From Planctobacterium marinum (GTDB taxonomy: Bacteria; Pseudomonadota; Gammaproteobacteria; Enterobacterales; Alteromonadaceae), in contig NZ_AP027272.1 in NCBI RefSeq assembly GCF_036322805.1, positions 3,410,001 through 3,474,000 on the forward strand: a stretch of DNA of 64,000 nucleotides, written 5' to 3'. This document shows, piece by piece, positions 19,361-29,023 of this stretch. The position numbers and the translations under genes are program-made. Numbering within the stretch: the first letter of the stretch is position 1; the number at the start of each line of letters is the position of its first letter. The notes under the pieces are model-generated. The model saw only the letters and a program-made list of their open reading frames with translations, had not been told where the DNA came from and searched no databases.

Positions 19361-19699
19361 AATAATTACCTTTAAAAATCTTTTTGTTTGGTGAAATCAC
19401 CGATGAAGCGATAGAACGATCTGGCTAGTAAAGCATGTATATCGATAAAAGCCTTTGGATTAAAAAGAAGATTAAAGAGGGTACAGCGCAGTAGTAGAGA
19501 AGATTTACAATCTAAAGCCCGTTCAAGGTACAGTGATTAGATCACAATGTCTATTATTATCGGTAATTTGTCGAAAATAACTGAATCAGTTTCTCTATGA
19601 ACACCCGGAGTTTTCATCATTTTGACGCAACCAACTTGTATATTCACTGCGTATCAGTAACCTGTTTTACACTTTCACTATTACACTAAGGAACCAATT
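19361..19699. other. Divergent intergenic region of csp and gloA
   Basis: 339 bp without an ORF. It must hold the promoters of the two divergent genes and probably a long csp 5' leader, as is usual for cold-shock mRNAs. I cannot identify the thermosensor fold or exact promoters by eye. Confidence 0.4.
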
Positions 19700-20086
19700 A
19701 TGCGAATGCTTCACACCATGCTGCGTGTTGCCGACCTGGACAAATCCATTGCATTTTATACCGATGTAATGGGCATGAAATTGTTGCGCAAAAGCGATAA
19801 CGAGCAATACCGCTATACCCTGGCGTTTGTAGGCTATGGGGATGAATCAGAGCAGGCGGTTTTAGAACTTACTTGGAACTGGGATACCGACAGCTATGAC
19901 ATGGGCAATGCCTATGGGCACGTAGCGTTTGCCGTAACAGACATATACGCCATGTGCGACGCCATAAAGGCGCGAGGTGGAGATGTTTACCGCGAACCCG
20001 GTCCGGTTAAAGGTGGCAGCACCGTTATTGCGTTTGTGCGGGACCCTGACGGTTATGCTATTGAGTTGATTGAAACCGGGAGTTAA
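19700..20086 (+). CDS. gloA: Lactoylglutathione lyase (glyoxalase I)
   Basis: 128 aa. Converts the methylglyoxal-glutathione hemithioacetal to S-lactoylglutathione. Metal ligands are visible: His5 (MLHTMLRV), Glu in VLELTW, His in GHVAFAV and Glu in AIELIE. Preceded by AAGGAA. A short palindrome (AGACAAAA/TTTTGTCT, 20104-20120) after the gene could be a weak terminator. Confidence 0.96.
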   Translation: MRMLHTMLRVADLDKSIAFYTDVMGMKLLRKSDNEQYRYTLAFVGYGDESEQAVLELTWNWDTDSYDMGNAYGHVAFAVTDIYAMCDAIKARGGDVYREPGPVKGGSTVIAFVRDPDGYAIELIETGS

Positions 20087-20279
20087 TCGGCCTGCTGTAG
20101 TGCAGACAAAAATTTTGTCTATCACTAACGGCAGCATAAACAAAGGTACTAGAGCCGCGTTTTTTGTTTGCAGTGTTATCCCCAATAGCAATGCTGTTGG
20201 CAAATTAGTCAACAACTTAGATGGACTATATGAGCAAAGTAAGCTCATAAAAAGTTTTTTATTCTCATGGAGAAAAACA

Positions 20280-20696
20280 ATGAAGGTGTTTATCGTTTTA
20301 TTAACCATATTGTTAACTGGATGCGCTGCTTCTGGTGGTAAATTTGAGCAAATAAAATCATTTTCTGATGAAACTACAACCGTTTACGTTATGCGACAAT
20401 GGGCATTCGGGGGAGGAGCGACATGTCCAGATATCTATTTGAACGGTAAAGAAATTGGTTGTTTGAAAAACGGAGGATTTATCCGAGCAGAGGTCCCAAG
20501 TGGCGCTGTTTATTTTAGAGCCGATTATTTCTCTGATAACGATTATGAAACATTAAACACAGTTCCTGGCGAAATTGTCTATATAGAATGGTATTACAAA
20601 ACGGGTGCAGACATTTACACATACTCTTATGGTCTTGATATCCACGAAGAGTCTACTGCTTTGGAAATTCTGAAGTCTTTGCGTGAATCTGAGTAA
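20280..20696 (+). CDS. Putative lipoprotein, DUF2846-like
   Basis: 138 aa from the ATG at 20280, which has a GGAG site upstream. Signal peptide with lipobox LLTGC (Cys17). The mature part (TTVYVMRQWAFGGG, LNGKEIGCLKNGGF) resembles the DUF2846 beta-sandwich pattern of small outer-membrane-associated lipoproteins. Function unknown. A longer reading of the frame back into gloA is not supported. Confidence 0.75.
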   Translation: MKVFIVLLTILLTGCAASGGKFEQIKSFSDETTTVYVMRQWAFGGGATCPDIYLNGKEIGCLKNGGFIRAEVPSGAVYFRADYFSDNDYETLNTVPGEIVYIEWYYKTGADIYTYSYGLDIHEESTALEILKSLRESE

Positions 20697-20719
20697 AGCC
20701 CTGGCGACTCGTAATTACC

Positions 20720-21715
20720 ATGAATAAATTATCGTCGTCTCTCATCTTACTGTATTTGTGCAGCACTACCCTACTGGCAAAGCCATTGGTCATCGCCCAC
20801 CGCGGCGCATCTGGCTACCTGCCAGAACACACCACTGAAGCCTTAGTCATGGCTTACATGCAAGGTGCCGATTATGTAGAACAAGATCTGGTACTCAGTA
20901 AAGATGGCCACCTGACGGTATTACATGACATCCACATTGATACCACCACTGATGTAGCACAAAAATTCCCGAACCGAAAACGCCCGGATGGTCGCTATTA
21001 CGCCATTGATTTGAATCTGGCGGAATTAAAATCCCTACAGGTGAGAGAACGCACCAATACAGAACAACAGCAAGTGTATGAAAACCGCTTTCGAGGCAAA
21101 GCCGGATTTCAGATAGCAACACTGGCAGAGCACATTCAGATTATTCAGCAACTAAATCGTCAACTGAATAAAAATGTCGGTTGGTATATCGAAATCAAAG
21201 CGCCCCAATGGCACCTCGACCAAGGCCAAGACATTGCAGAAATTCTGCTTAATAGCTTGAATAAACATAACCTCAATCACAAACAAGCCAAGGTGTTTGT
21301 GCAGTGCTTTGATTTTAAACACACTAAACGCTTGCGCCGGGAACTGGGGCTGAAAACACAGCTTGTACAACTTATTGCAGAAAATGAATGGGGTGAATCG
21401 GATACGAATTACGAGTATTTAAAAACCCCAAACGGGCTTGCAGAAATCGCAGCAGTAGCTGATGGTATTGGTCCCTGGATACCACAAATCCTGAACTTTA
21501 GAGAAGGCCAATATGTTTTAACTGGTTATACTGAGCGAGCACAAGCCGCTGGACTGTTAGTGCATCCCTATACCTTTCGTACAGATGCATTGCCAACAGG
21601 GATCTCTGAACAAGAATTATTGGATGCCCTATTCCAGATTGCCAAAGTAGATGGGGTATTTTCCGACTTTAGCGACAGAGTTGTGCAATATCTCAATCAA
21701 ATCGATGGACACTAA
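20720..21715 (+). CDS. glpQ: Periplasmic glycerophosphodiester phosphodiesterase
   Basis: 331 aa with a signal peptide (cleavage near LLA-KP). Hydrolyses glycerophosphodiesters to glycerol-3-phosphate and alcohol. The catalytic motif HRGASGYLPEHT, the metal-binding EQDLVLSKDG, and HDIHID are all present. Typical length for the exported GlpQ type. Confidence 0.95.
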   Translation: MNKLSSSLILLYLCSTTLLAKPLVIAHRGASGYLPEHTTEALVMAYMQGADYVEQDLVLSKDGHLTVLHDIHIDTTTDVAQKFPNRKRPDGRYYAIDLNLAELKSLQVRERTNTEQQQVYENRFRGKAGFQIATLAEHIQIIQQLNRQLNKNVGWYIEIKAPQWHLDQGQDIAEILLNSLNKHNLNHKQAKVFVQCFDFKHTKRLRRELGLKTQLVQLIAENEWGESDTNYEYLKTPNGLAEIAAVADGIGPWIPQILNFREGQYVLTGYTERAQAAGLLVHPYTFRTDALPTGISEQELLDALFQIAKVDGVFSDFSDRVVQYLNQIDGH

Positions 21716-21716
21716 T

Positions 21717-22868
21717 ATGCTTTTCTCCGTGTTTAAACAATTTCTGTTGTTGGGTTGCATTAGTTTCGGTGGCCCAGCCGCCCACCTTGGGTATTTTAAA
21801 AAGCGCTTCGTGGATGAACTCAACTGGCTAAGTAACGACGACTACGCCCAAATAGTCGCTTTGTCACAATTCCTGCCGGGTCCGGGCTCGAGCCAAACGG
21901 GTTTTGCCATCGGCTATCGCATGGCAGGTTTGGCTGGCGGTATAGCAGCCTTTGTGGCTTTTACCCTACCCTCAGTCATCATCATTTTATTATTGGCCAG
22001 CTTTGGTACCGGGTTAAATGACACGCCTGTCTATCAAGGTATTGTGCAAGGCTTAAAATTACTGGCTGTGGTGGTGGTAGCTGATGCTACGTTGGGTATG
22101 TTTAACAGTTTCTGTAACAACAAAATCACCCAGACATTGTTCGCTGTTACCGCTGTGAGTTGTATTTTATTACCATCACTCATGCTGCAAATGTTGTTAT
22201 TGTTAATCTGTGCTTTGGTGGGCCTGATTAGGTTAAAGACCAGTGCAGCGCCGCAAAACAAACCAACATCTGCCGTCAAACCCAATTCACTCGCACTGTT
22301 GCTCTTTGGGTTAATGCTATTAGGCTTACCGTTTGCTGCTCACATTGCACCAGAACTGGCCATGGCGAATACTTTTTTTCATGCCGGTAGCCTGGTGTTT
22401 GGTGGTGGACACGTGGTCCTGCCCATGTTGCAAAGTATGTTGAGTGACACTATCAGCAACGATGTATTTCTGTCGGGCTATGCCGCTGCACAGGCTATTC
22501 CGGGTCCCATGTTTACCTTTGCCACTTGGTTGGGTTATCACTGGTTACCTGCAACACCTTTATTGGGAGCAAGTATTGCCACCCTGATGATCTTTTTACC
22601 GGGGTTTTTATTGCTTATTGGATTTTTGAAATCCTGGCAGTCCTTATCTGACAACCCTAAATTACAAGGTGCAATGTTGGGCATTAATGCCTGCGTTACG
22701 GGATTGTTACTTAGTGCGCTGTATCAACCAGTGTTTATCAGTGCAGTCAGTGGTGCAATGGAAATGGTGCTGGTAATAGTGGGGCTCTGGCTTTTAAAGT
22801 CCATCAAAGCCCCGGTGATGTGGCTGGTTGGGTTTTATGTGTTAGCCGGGGCTACCCTGTTGGTTTAA
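21717..22868 (+). CDS. chrA: Chromate transporter ChrA, two-domain type
   Basis: 383 aa from the ATG at 21717; an ATG 4 codons earlier lies inside the end of glpQ. Both CHR domains are present: N-half CISFGGPAAHLGYF and LPGPGSSQTGFAIGY, C-half VFGGGHVVLPML and IPGPMFTFATWLGY. Family members export chromate or related oxyanions across the inner membrane. Close spacing to glpQ suggests co-transcription although the functions differ. Confidence 0.93.
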   Translation: MLFSVFKQFLLLGCISFGGPAAHLGYFKKRFVDELNWLSNDDYAQIVALSQFLPGPGSSQTGFAIGYRMAGLAGGIAAFVAFTLPSVIIILLLASFGTGLNDTPVYQGIVQGLKLLAVVVVADATLGMFNSFCNNKITQTLFAVTAVSCILLPSLMLQMLLLLICALVGLIRLKTSAAPQNKPTSAVKPNSLALLLFGLMLLGLPFAAHIAPELAMANTFFHAGSLVFGGGHVVLPMLQSMLSDTISNDVFLSGYAAAQAIPGPMFTFATWLGYHWLPATPLLGASIATLMIFLPGFLLLIGFLKSWQSLSDNPKLQGAMLGINACVTGLLLSALYQPVFISAVSGAMEMVLVIVGLWLLKSIKAPVMWLVGFYVLAGATLLV

Positions 22869-23014
22869 TAGCCCGCAGAACCGGTTTGCACCGTGACAAA
22901 GGCCAGGAAAATCAGGTAGGCGGCGGCGCCAAAGCCAATGGAATTGCAGCTCAAAAAGATGAATTTACGCAATGCTTCTAACGGCCCTTGGTCTGCTTTT
23001 TTGCTTATGTTCAT
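22865..23014 (-). CDS. 49-aa small membrane protein
   Basis: ATG at 23014 with an aaggt site 5 nt upstream; the stop codon overlaps the chrA stop on the opposite strand by 4 nt. Translation gives a charged N-terminus, then a hydrophobic helix (about residues 18-42, FIFLSCNSIGFGAAAYLIFL) and a short tail. The composition is what a real single-span peptide would show. Family not recognised. Confidence 0.6.
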   Translation of the reverse strand: MNISKKADQGPLEALRKFIFLSCNSIGFGAAAYLIFLAFVTVQTGSAGY

Positions 23015-23085
23015 TAGGTTACCTTGCTATTTTTTAAAATCACTTGCTCTGCTTTAGCTATCGGCCATAAGGGAAAATTACTTGA

Positions 23086-23973
23086 ATGAAAAAACCGATT
23101 TTTAAGCGGAAAGTTTTACCAGCGGCTCAACTTTTGTGGTTCTGTCTATTAAGCACGTTTAGTCATTTCGCCATAGCGGATACAAGCCCACCTCCTCAAT
23201 CAGAGAAAGCTGGCTACGTACCGCCATTTAAACTTTTCGATAATGTTTATTACGTGGGTGACAAGTGGGTGTCTTCTTATCTGGTGAAAACTTCAGAAGG
23301 GTTGATTGTTATAGATACGCTGGAATACCCATGGAGCCAATGGATAGCCTCAAATATCAGCGGCCTGGGTTTTGATATAACAGATATCACCTTGATATTG
23401 ATTACTCACGGTCATTCCGATCACGCCAGTGGGGCTGGTTGGTTACAGGTACAAAGTGGCGCTGAAGTGTTAATGACGATCGAATCTCATAAGGTCCTTA
23501 ATCAATGGTTGCAAAAAGCGGACAACGCCAGCGTTCCTTTGCCCCAAAATATTAAGTACCTGCAGGACAATGATGTCATCAAGCGAGGCGATACCACAAT
23601 GAAAGTGATCAGCACTCCTGGCCACACCGATGGGGCTATTTCAATCGCACTAGATGTTTTTGATAATAATACACCTTATCGGGCACTGATTTTTGGCGGT
23701 GTAGGCACCAACTTTCAATCTCTCGCCTTAGCCAAGTTCTATCAAGAAAGTGTCCTTAAGCTACGCAGACTGCATGAACAACGTCCGTTTGATGTTAACC
23801 TGGCTAACCACCCCCACCGGGCACAACTATTTGCAAGAAAACAACACAAAAGTGGTACAAATCCCTATATTGACCGTACTGGTTTTGGTGAATTTTTAAA
23901 GCAAATTGAAAATATGGGAAAGCTTAAATTCAGAGAGCTCAACCAAAAAGCTAAAATCGGAGAATCACAATGA
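23086..23973 (+). CDS. Secreted metallo-beta-lactamase-fold hydrolase, subclass B3-like
   Basis: 295 aa with a signal peptide (cleavage about residue 31). Metal ligands HGHSDH (first and second zinc sites), the later GHTDG histidine, and NHPH near the C-terminus fit the B3 arrangement. Members include true carbapenemases and many enzymes with other substrates (lactones, nucleotides), so resistance cannot be claimed. The stop overlaps the next gene by 4 bp. Confidence 0.85.
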   Translation: MKKPIFKRKVLPAAQLLWFCLLSTFSHFAIADTSPPPQSEKAGYVPPFKLFDNVYYVGDKWVSSYLVKTSEGLIVIDTLEYPWSQWIASNISGLGFDITDITLILITHGHSDHASGAGWLQVQSGAEVLMTIESHKVLNQWLQKADNASVPLPQNIKYLQDNDVIKRGDTTMKVISTPGHTDGAISIALDVFDNNTPYRALIFGGVGTNFQSLALAKFYQESVLKLRRLHEQRPFDVNLANHPHRAQLFARKQHKSGTNPYIDRTGFGEFLKQIENMGKLKFRELNQKAKIGESQ

Positions 23974-24482
23974 AATTACTATCGACCTTTGTAATGCTGT
24001 GCGCACTAACACTAAATATTGCAGCCGTTCAGGCATCCGTAATCGAGGGTGCGGCAGACATCAGAAACTTGAAACAGTTGCCAAATCAGGTTTATACCGG
24101 AGGCCAACCCGATAAAGCTGAACTTGAAGCTCTGGCCAAAAGCGGGGTTAAAACCATTATCAATTTCCGTGGTCAAGGTGAGTTCAGCGACTTTGACGAA
24201 GCTGCGGTAGTGGAACAACTGGGTATGAACTATGTGCATATCCCCATTGATAGTAAAGATGCTTTGTCACAGGAAAACGTGGCACGCTTTCACGCGGCGT
24301 TAAACGAACATCAGGATGGTGTGTTTTTGCATTGTGGTAGTGGCAATCGCGTTGGAGCTATGTTTGCTTTGGATGCATTTTGGAACAACGACAAATCTAA
24401 AGAAGAAGCCATCGTTATTGGCCTTGAGTCCGGTATGACATCGCTCAGAGGCCATGTTGAGAGCCTGCTCGACGTTCAGTAA
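23970..24482 (+). CDS. Exported DUF442 phosphatase-like protein
   Basis: 170 aa with a signal peptide (cleavage after VQA). Contains a dual-specificity-phosphatase-like P-loop HCGSGNRVG (Cys-x5-Arg) and the GGQPDKAELEAL start typical of the DUF442/beta-lactamase-hydrolase-like family. In Blh proteins of other bacteria DUF442 is fused to a metallo-beta-lactamase-fold domain; here the two domains are separate, secreted and translationally coupled. Confidence 0.85.
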   Translation: MKLLSTFVMLCALTLNIAAVQASVIEGAADIRNLKQLPNQVYTGGQPDKAELEALAKSGVKTIINFRGQGEFSDFDEAAVVEQLGMNYVHIPIDSKDALSQENVARFHAALNEHQDGVFLHCGSGNRVGAMFALDAFWNNDKSKEEAIVIGLESGMTSLRGHVESLLDVQ

Positions 24483-24500
24483 GAATAATCGTAGCAGTGC

Positions 24501-24530
24501 GGATGTTTACAACACCTGTAAACATCCCTT
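24501..24530 (+). terminator. Hairpin after the MBL-DUF442 pair
   Basis: Perfect 11-bp stem GGATGTTTACA/TGTAAACATCC with a 5-nt loop, 18 bp after the stop. The following T run is short (cttt), so a moderate terminator. Confidence 0.6.
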
Positions 24531-24632
24531 TCAACCTCATGTTAATTCTTTGTTAACTTTTTCACAGCGAAAGGCTGACATTGCTTTGGTTATCTCGCAA
24601 ACTAGGCAAAAACAACAATAAATAGCCTTACC

Positions 24633-25931
24633 ATGATGAGTTTCATTGGCCTGTTCGGTGGCCTTGCCCTTTTGATATTCCTTACTATTCGCGGTTTCAA
24701 TTTATTCATTGCGGCTCCCTTATGTGCGCTGTTCACGGCGCTGTTTTCCGGCTTACCTGTGTTTTTGGGAGACAATAATTTCATCAGTAGTTATATGAAT
24801 GGCTTTTCCGGCTTCGTTGCCGCCTGGTTTTTTATGTTTTTGTTGGGAGCCTTATTTGGCAAGTTCATGGAAGACACGGGTTGTGCTGATGCGATAGCCA
24901 ATACCATCATTGGCAAGCTGGGTAAAAAGCACGCTGTCGTTGCAGTCGTATTGGCTTGTGCAGTCTTAACTTATGGTGGTGTCAGTGTTTTCGTGGTGGC
25001 ATTTTCGGTGTATCCCATGGCACTGAGCTTATTCAAAGACGCTAATCTGCCCCGCCGCTTTATTCCGGCAGCATTAGCCTTTGGCTCGGTGACATTTACC
25101 ATGACCAGTGCCGGCTCTCCGGAAATCCAAAACTGGATCCCCATTAAATACCTGGGTACATCCCCTTTTGCCGCCTGGGAGGTGAGTCTGGTGGTGTCTT
25201 TGTTTATGGCAGTGTGGGGATTTTGGTGGTTGAATAGAATGATCCAAAACGCCGTGGCTAATGGCGAGCGATTTAATAGCCGGGAAAGCGATCCTGACCT
25301 GACAGAGCAGCGAGAGTTACCTAACTTCTGGCTCAGCATCTTGCCTTTGTTTGTGGTGTTGGGATTGTCCTTCGCCTTTCATGAATCCCTGCAGCAGCTG
25401 GCACTGATTGTGGCATTAGGTGGTGGAGTACTCACCTTGCTAGTACTCAACTTTAAACGCTTCAAGGATATCTCTTCTGCGGTGAATCAGGGCACGGTGG
25501 GCGCACTATTGGCGATTGGTAATACTGCCGCTGTCGTGGGCTTTGGTTCGGTGGCTAAAGCGACTCCGGCTTTTGAAAGCGCCGTATCTGTTATGACCAG
25601 CTTGCCTGGCAATGAACTTGTAGGGGCGGCGGTAGCCGTTAGCGTGATTGCCGGATTAACAGGGTCAGCTTCTGGAGGCCAGGCAATAGCAATGCCGCTG
25701 CTTGGGCCGCATTATTTAGAGCAAGGTGTGAATCCCGAGCAGTTACACCGTATTGTATCTATCTCATCTGGCGCCATCGATACACTGCCCCACAACGGCT
25801 ATATCGTGACCACAATTCGCGCTATCTGTGGCGAGACTCACCAGCAAGCCTATTGGCCGGTGGCGGCCCTCACTGTGGTTATTCCCTTGGTAGGTTTGAT
25901 GTTAGCCGTTGCTCTGTTTTCGGTGTTCTAA
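24633..25931 (+). CDS. GntP-family permease
   Basis: 432 aa, about 12 membrane segments. The first residues (IGLFGGLALLIFLTIRGFNLFIAAPLCAL), a central GGVSVFVVAFSVYPMA and the late SGAIDTLPHNGYI are typical of GntP/Gnt family H+ symporters for gluconate-type or hydroxy acids. No metabolic genes are adjacent, so the substrate is open. Confidence 0.88.
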   Translation: MMSFIGLFGGLALLIFLTIRGFNLFIAAPLCALFTALFSGLPVFLGDNNFISSYMNGFSGFVAAWFFMFLLGALFGKFMEDTGCADAIANTIIGKLGKKHAVVAVVLACAVLTYGGVSVFVVAFSVYPMALSLFKDANLPRRFIPAALAFGSVTFTMTSAGSPEIQNWIPIKYLGTSPFAAWEVSLVVSLFMAVWGFWWLNRMIQNAVANGERFNSRESDPDLTEQRELPNFWLSILPLFVVLGLSFAFHESLQQLALIVALGGGVLTLLVLNFKRFKDISSAVNQGTVGALLAIGNTAAVVGFGSVAKATPAFESAVSVMTSLPGNELVGAAVAVSVIAGLTGSASGGQAIAMPLLGPHYLEQGVNPEQLHRIVSISSGAIDTLPHNGYIVTTIRAICGETHQQAYWPVAALTVVIPLVGLMLAVALFSVF

Positions 25932-25934
25932 CAA

Positions 25935-25958
25935 AAAAGCCGCTAAAGAGCGGCTTTT
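25935..25958 (+). terminator. Bidirectional intrinsic terminator
   Basis: Ten-bp stem AAAAGCCGCT/AGCGGCTTTT with an AAAG loop between the convergent GntP and motY genes; T/A runs on both sides allow use in both directions. Confidence 0.9.
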
Positions 25959-25979
25959 CAAGTCGATTGTTAAAAAGGT

Positions 25980-26840
25980 CTACACCTTCTGCATGCGTAT
26001 CACTACCCGTCGGTTTTTAGCACGCGAGTTGGAGGTAGCATTAGACGCTGCATGACGACGTTCACCGTGGCCTGTTACATCGATTCGACCTGAATCTACG
26101 CCCATTCCCACAAAGTAATCGCGTATAGCACCGGCTCGTTGTACTGACACTTCTTGGTTCTTGGATTTACCGCCGTAACTATCGGTGTAACCGTCTAACA
26201 GCACCAATTCCAGTTCCGGATCTTCTTGCAGATAAGCGCCAATCATATCCAGCTTGCGCTTGGAGGCCTTGGTCAATTCAGACCCGCCAAACTTGTAAGT
26301 AAGCACTGTATATTTAATGTCGTCGAAGCTGTATGGCAACAGGTTAGAGACACAGTTTACGAACTGCTCGTAGGGCTCATGAAAATTACTGGCATTTAGC
26401 GCCACTGCCACCTTATCGTATTCGCTGTACCAATCCTGATAATAAAGCGTGGGCCAGAAGCCCTTCTCCAACTCAGATAGCATGGTCCAGGCGGCTTGCT
26501 CGGGTAAGTCGCCGTCGAATTGCTTACGAATTGTCATATCCGCAATAGTTTTGTGTATTAGTCCCGGCATCCACTTAGGTGGTACAGAATAGACCGCCGC
26601 TACCCCGTAACTTTTAGGCAGGCGCAGCATATCCAGGTTAAATTCCATGTTCAGAATTTTGCTGGCCATACTGGTGAAGGACGCCGTACCGTAACCCGGA
26701 ATGCGATGGTTCAATGTACACTGCAGCCGATTTGGTTGGTCATTAAACCAATTGGATTCTTCCACATCCGCTTTGTATTGCCGCAAACTAGCATTGGCTA
26801 ATAAGGGCACAACTAATAACAATGCCAATAACTTTTTCAT
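25980..26840 (-). CDS. motY: Sodium-type flagellar motor protein MotY
   Basis: 286 aa with a signal peptide (ending LLANA). The N-terminal MotY domain (IPGYGTASFTSMASKI, EKGFWPTLYYQDWYS) is followed by an OmpA-type peptidoglycan-binding domain with LLDGYTDSYG and NRRVVIRM. MotY forms the T ring that anchors the Na+-driven PomAB stator. As often, the gene is away from the main flagellar clusters; it lies next to rnt in divergent orientation. Confidence 0.93.
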   Translation of the reverse strand: MKKLLALLLVVPLLANASLRQYKADVEESNWFNDQPNRLQCTLNHRIPGYGTASFTSMASKILNMEFNLDMLRLPKSYGVAAVYSVPPKWMPGLIHKTIADMTIRKQFDGDLPEQAAWTMLSELEKGFWPTLYYQDWYSEYDKVAVALNASNFHEPYEQFVNCVSNLLPYSFDDIKYTVLTYKFGGSELTKASKRKLDMIGAYLQEDPELELVLLDGYTDSYGGKSKNQEVSVQRAGAIRDYFVGMGVDSGRIDVTGHGERRHAASNATSNSRAKNRRVVIRMQKV

Positions 26841-27132
26841 TATTGCCTCGTTTATTCTTTTCTTTTATTACCGTCTAACACAGCAAGCCATGCCCGCTGC
26901 TCTCTCCACATCCTGTATCGACCATAATAAAAAAAGGTTGAACATAAATAACAACCCGGCTCTCAACGTCATACTTACACCTTTCAGTTTAACAGCGCAA
27001 AGCTTAGTTTGCCTAATTTGTTATCGGAAACTGCTGCTATCCTGAGCAACCGTTAGATTAAACATGGATATGTGGCTCCAAGCCTGTAATAATTGTTTTT
27101 TTTTGATTTTCAGGATCTCAGTCAGGATTACT

Positions 27133-27756
27133 ATGCAGGATGATGGACACGCTATTAACGAGCGTTTTCGCGGTTACTTCCCCGTCGTTGTAGATATAGA
27201 AACAGCTGGCTTTAACGCCAAAACCGATGCATTACTGGAGATCGCGGCGGTTACATTGAAAATGAATTACGAAGGCTTTTTGTCTATCGATAAGACCATT
27301 CATTTCCATGTTGAACCTTTTGAGGGCGCTAATCTGGAAAAATCGGCCTTAGACTTCAACGGTATCGACCCACACTGTGCTTTGCGCGGCGCCGTATCAG
27401 AAGAAGTCGCACTGAAAGAAATGTTCAAAGAAATTCGTAAACACCAAAAAGACGCCGATTGTCAGCGATGCGTTATGGTGGCGCACAATGCGGCATTCGA
27501 TATGAGTTTCTTAAATGCTGCTACAGAGCGACAAAACATCAAACGCAGTCCATTCCATCCATTTGTTTCGTTTGATACCACCAGCTTGTCGGCACTCATT
27601 TATGGTCAAACGGTATTGGTAAAAGCTTGTGAGGAAGCCGGTATTGCTTTTGATCAAGAAGAAGCGCACTCAGCGTTATATGATGCAGAAAAAACCGCAC
27701 AGTTGTTCTGTAAAATCGTTAACCGGGTAAAACACTTAGGTGGCTGGCCACTATAA
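27133..27756 (+). CDS. rnt: Ribonuclease T
   Basis: 207 aa from the ATG at 27133. DEDD 3'-5' exonuclease that trims tRNA and other stable RNAs. Exo[11 protein letters not shown], Exo[14 protein letters not shown] and Exo[15 protein letters not shown] are intact. Upstream in-frame codons back to 27064 give an unlikely extension. Confidence 0.95.
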   Translation: MQDDGHAINERFRGYFPVVVDIETAGFNAKTDALLEIAAVTLKMNYEGFLSIDKTIHFHVEPFEGANLEKSALDFNGIDPHCALRGAVSEEVALKEMFKEIRKHQKDADCQRCVMVAHNAAFDMSFLNAATERQNIKRSPFHPFVSFDTTSLSALIYGQTVLVKACEEAGIAFDQEEAHSALYDAEKTAQLFCKIVNRVKHLGGWPL

Positions 27757-27792
27757 GCAAGAAATTTAAAACACTAAAAATTGAGGCCATTA

Positions 27793-27818
27793 AAAAACCC
27801 GGCAATTGCCGGGTTTTT
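27793..27818 (+). terminator. Bidirectional intrinsic terminator
   Basis: Perfect palindrome with AAAAACCCGG and CCGGGTTTTT arms between convergent rnt and the peroxiredoxin gene. Confidence 0.92.
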
Positions 27819-27840
27819 ATTGTCTATTGGGAACTTAGCC

Positions 27841-28446
27841 TTACAGGCCTTCAGCGTTCTCAGAAAGGTAAGCTGCAACGCCAGCCGGGCTTGCGTCCAT
27901 ACCTTTTTTACCTTCAGACCAACCAGCTGGGCACACTTCACCGTGCTCTTCGTGGAAGTTCAGAGCGTCAACCATGCGCAGCATCTCATCGATGTTACGG
28001 CCTAATGGCAAGTCATTAACTACCTGGTGACGAACCATGCCTTCTTTGTCGATTAGGAAAGAACCACGGAATGCAACACCTGCATCTGGGTGCTCAACGT
28101 CGTATGCTTGACAAATTTCGTGCTTAACGTCTGCAACCAAGGTGTATTTAACTTGACCGATACCACCGTCTTTCTCGGCAGTATTACGCCATGCGTTGTG
28201 AGTGAATTGTGAGTCGATAGAAACACCGATCACTTCAACACCACGCTTTTGGAACTCTTCATAGCGGTGATCGAAAGCGATCAACTCAGAAGGACATACG
28301 AAGGTAAAATCTAAAGGGTAAAAGAAAACAACGGCTGCTTTGCCTTTGATAGCTTCAGCAAGGTTGAATTCGTCAACAATTTCACCATTACCCAGTACTG
28401 CTGCAGCAGTGAAATCAGGAGCCGGACGACCTACTAGTACACTCAT
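27841..28446 (-). CDS. Typical 2-Cys peroxiredoxin
   Basis: 201 aa from the ATG at 28446 (GGAG 8 nt upstream). Reduces H2O2 and alkyl peroxides. Peroxidatic Cys in FTFVCPSEL, resolving Cys in EVCPAGW. The family is the AhpC/Prx1 group; the gene name (ahpC versus prx) cannot be fixed, and no ahpF is adjacent. Faces bfd divergently. Confidence 0.95.
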   Translation of the reverse strand: MSVLVGRPAPDFTAAAVLGNGEIVDEFNLAEAIKGKAAVVFFYPLDFTFVCPSELIAFDHRYEEFQKRGVEVIGVSIDSQFTHNAWRNTAEKDGGIGQVKYTLVADVKHEICQAYDVEHPDAGVAFRGSFLIDKEGMVRHQVVNDLPLGRNIDEMLRMVDALNFHEEHGEVCPAGWSEGKKGMDASPAGVAAYLSENAEGL

Positions 28447-28694
28447 TATATTCTCCAATAATAGTTAACTAATTTTTCTCGCAGACGCAGCGTCTGCAAG
28501 AATACAAAATCGAATACGGGAAGGATATAAGGACGGTTCAGTAAAAACCAATCTATTAATTCAATCAAATGATTCGATTATTCCAATCACCTGTTGAGTT
28601 TCTAATCACTTGTTCGAAAACATAGCACAAACAAAAAGTTTTGATGGTGAAGTGCAGAAAAATAATACAAGTTAACCCTTGCATTTTTCTAAAT

Positions 28695-28740
28695 AACAAT
28701 TATTATCATTTGTATCGGCAAGTGAGAATGATTTGCATCT
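28695..28740 (+). promoter_or_regulatory. Two Fur-like boxes upstream of bfd
   Basis: AACAATTATTATCATTTGT at 28695-28713 and GTGAGAATGATTTGCATCT at 28722-28740 each resemble the GATAATGATAATCATTATC Fur consensus. Such sites would repress bfd under iron-replete conditions. Assigned by eye only. Confidence 0.6.
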
Positions 28741-28796
28741 CCAAACTTACCAAAAAGCCGATGCGAGTTCACTTTAACTATTTTCAGGAATTATTG

Positions 28797-28991
28797 ATGT
28801 ACGTTTGCCTTTGCAACGCAATTACCGATAAAGATATTAAACAAGCTGTCACTGAGCAAGGTGCCGGCAATATTCGCGATCTGCGCAATCACATGTCCAT
28901 CGCAAATCAATGTGGTAAATGTACTCAAATCACTCAGCAAATCATTGATAGCACGATTCTGGACGAGTCCCTGTTCAAAGAGGTTTGCTGA
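28797..28991 (+). CDS. bfd: Bacterioferritin-associated ferredoxin
   Basis: 64 aa BFD-type [2Fe-2S] protein with CLC near the start and CGKC later, the four ligands. Donates electrons to bacterioferritin to release iron. The ATG at 28797 with an upstream aggaat is preferred over a long artefactual N-terminal extension. Fur-like boxes precede it; no bfr is in the window. Confidence 0.93.
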   Translation: MYVCLCNAITDKDIKQAVTEQGAGNIRDLRNHMSIANQCGKCTQITQQIIDSTILDESLFKEVC

Positions 28992-29023
28992 GCCAATCCT
29001 AATTTAACCTTCCGAGACTTTAA

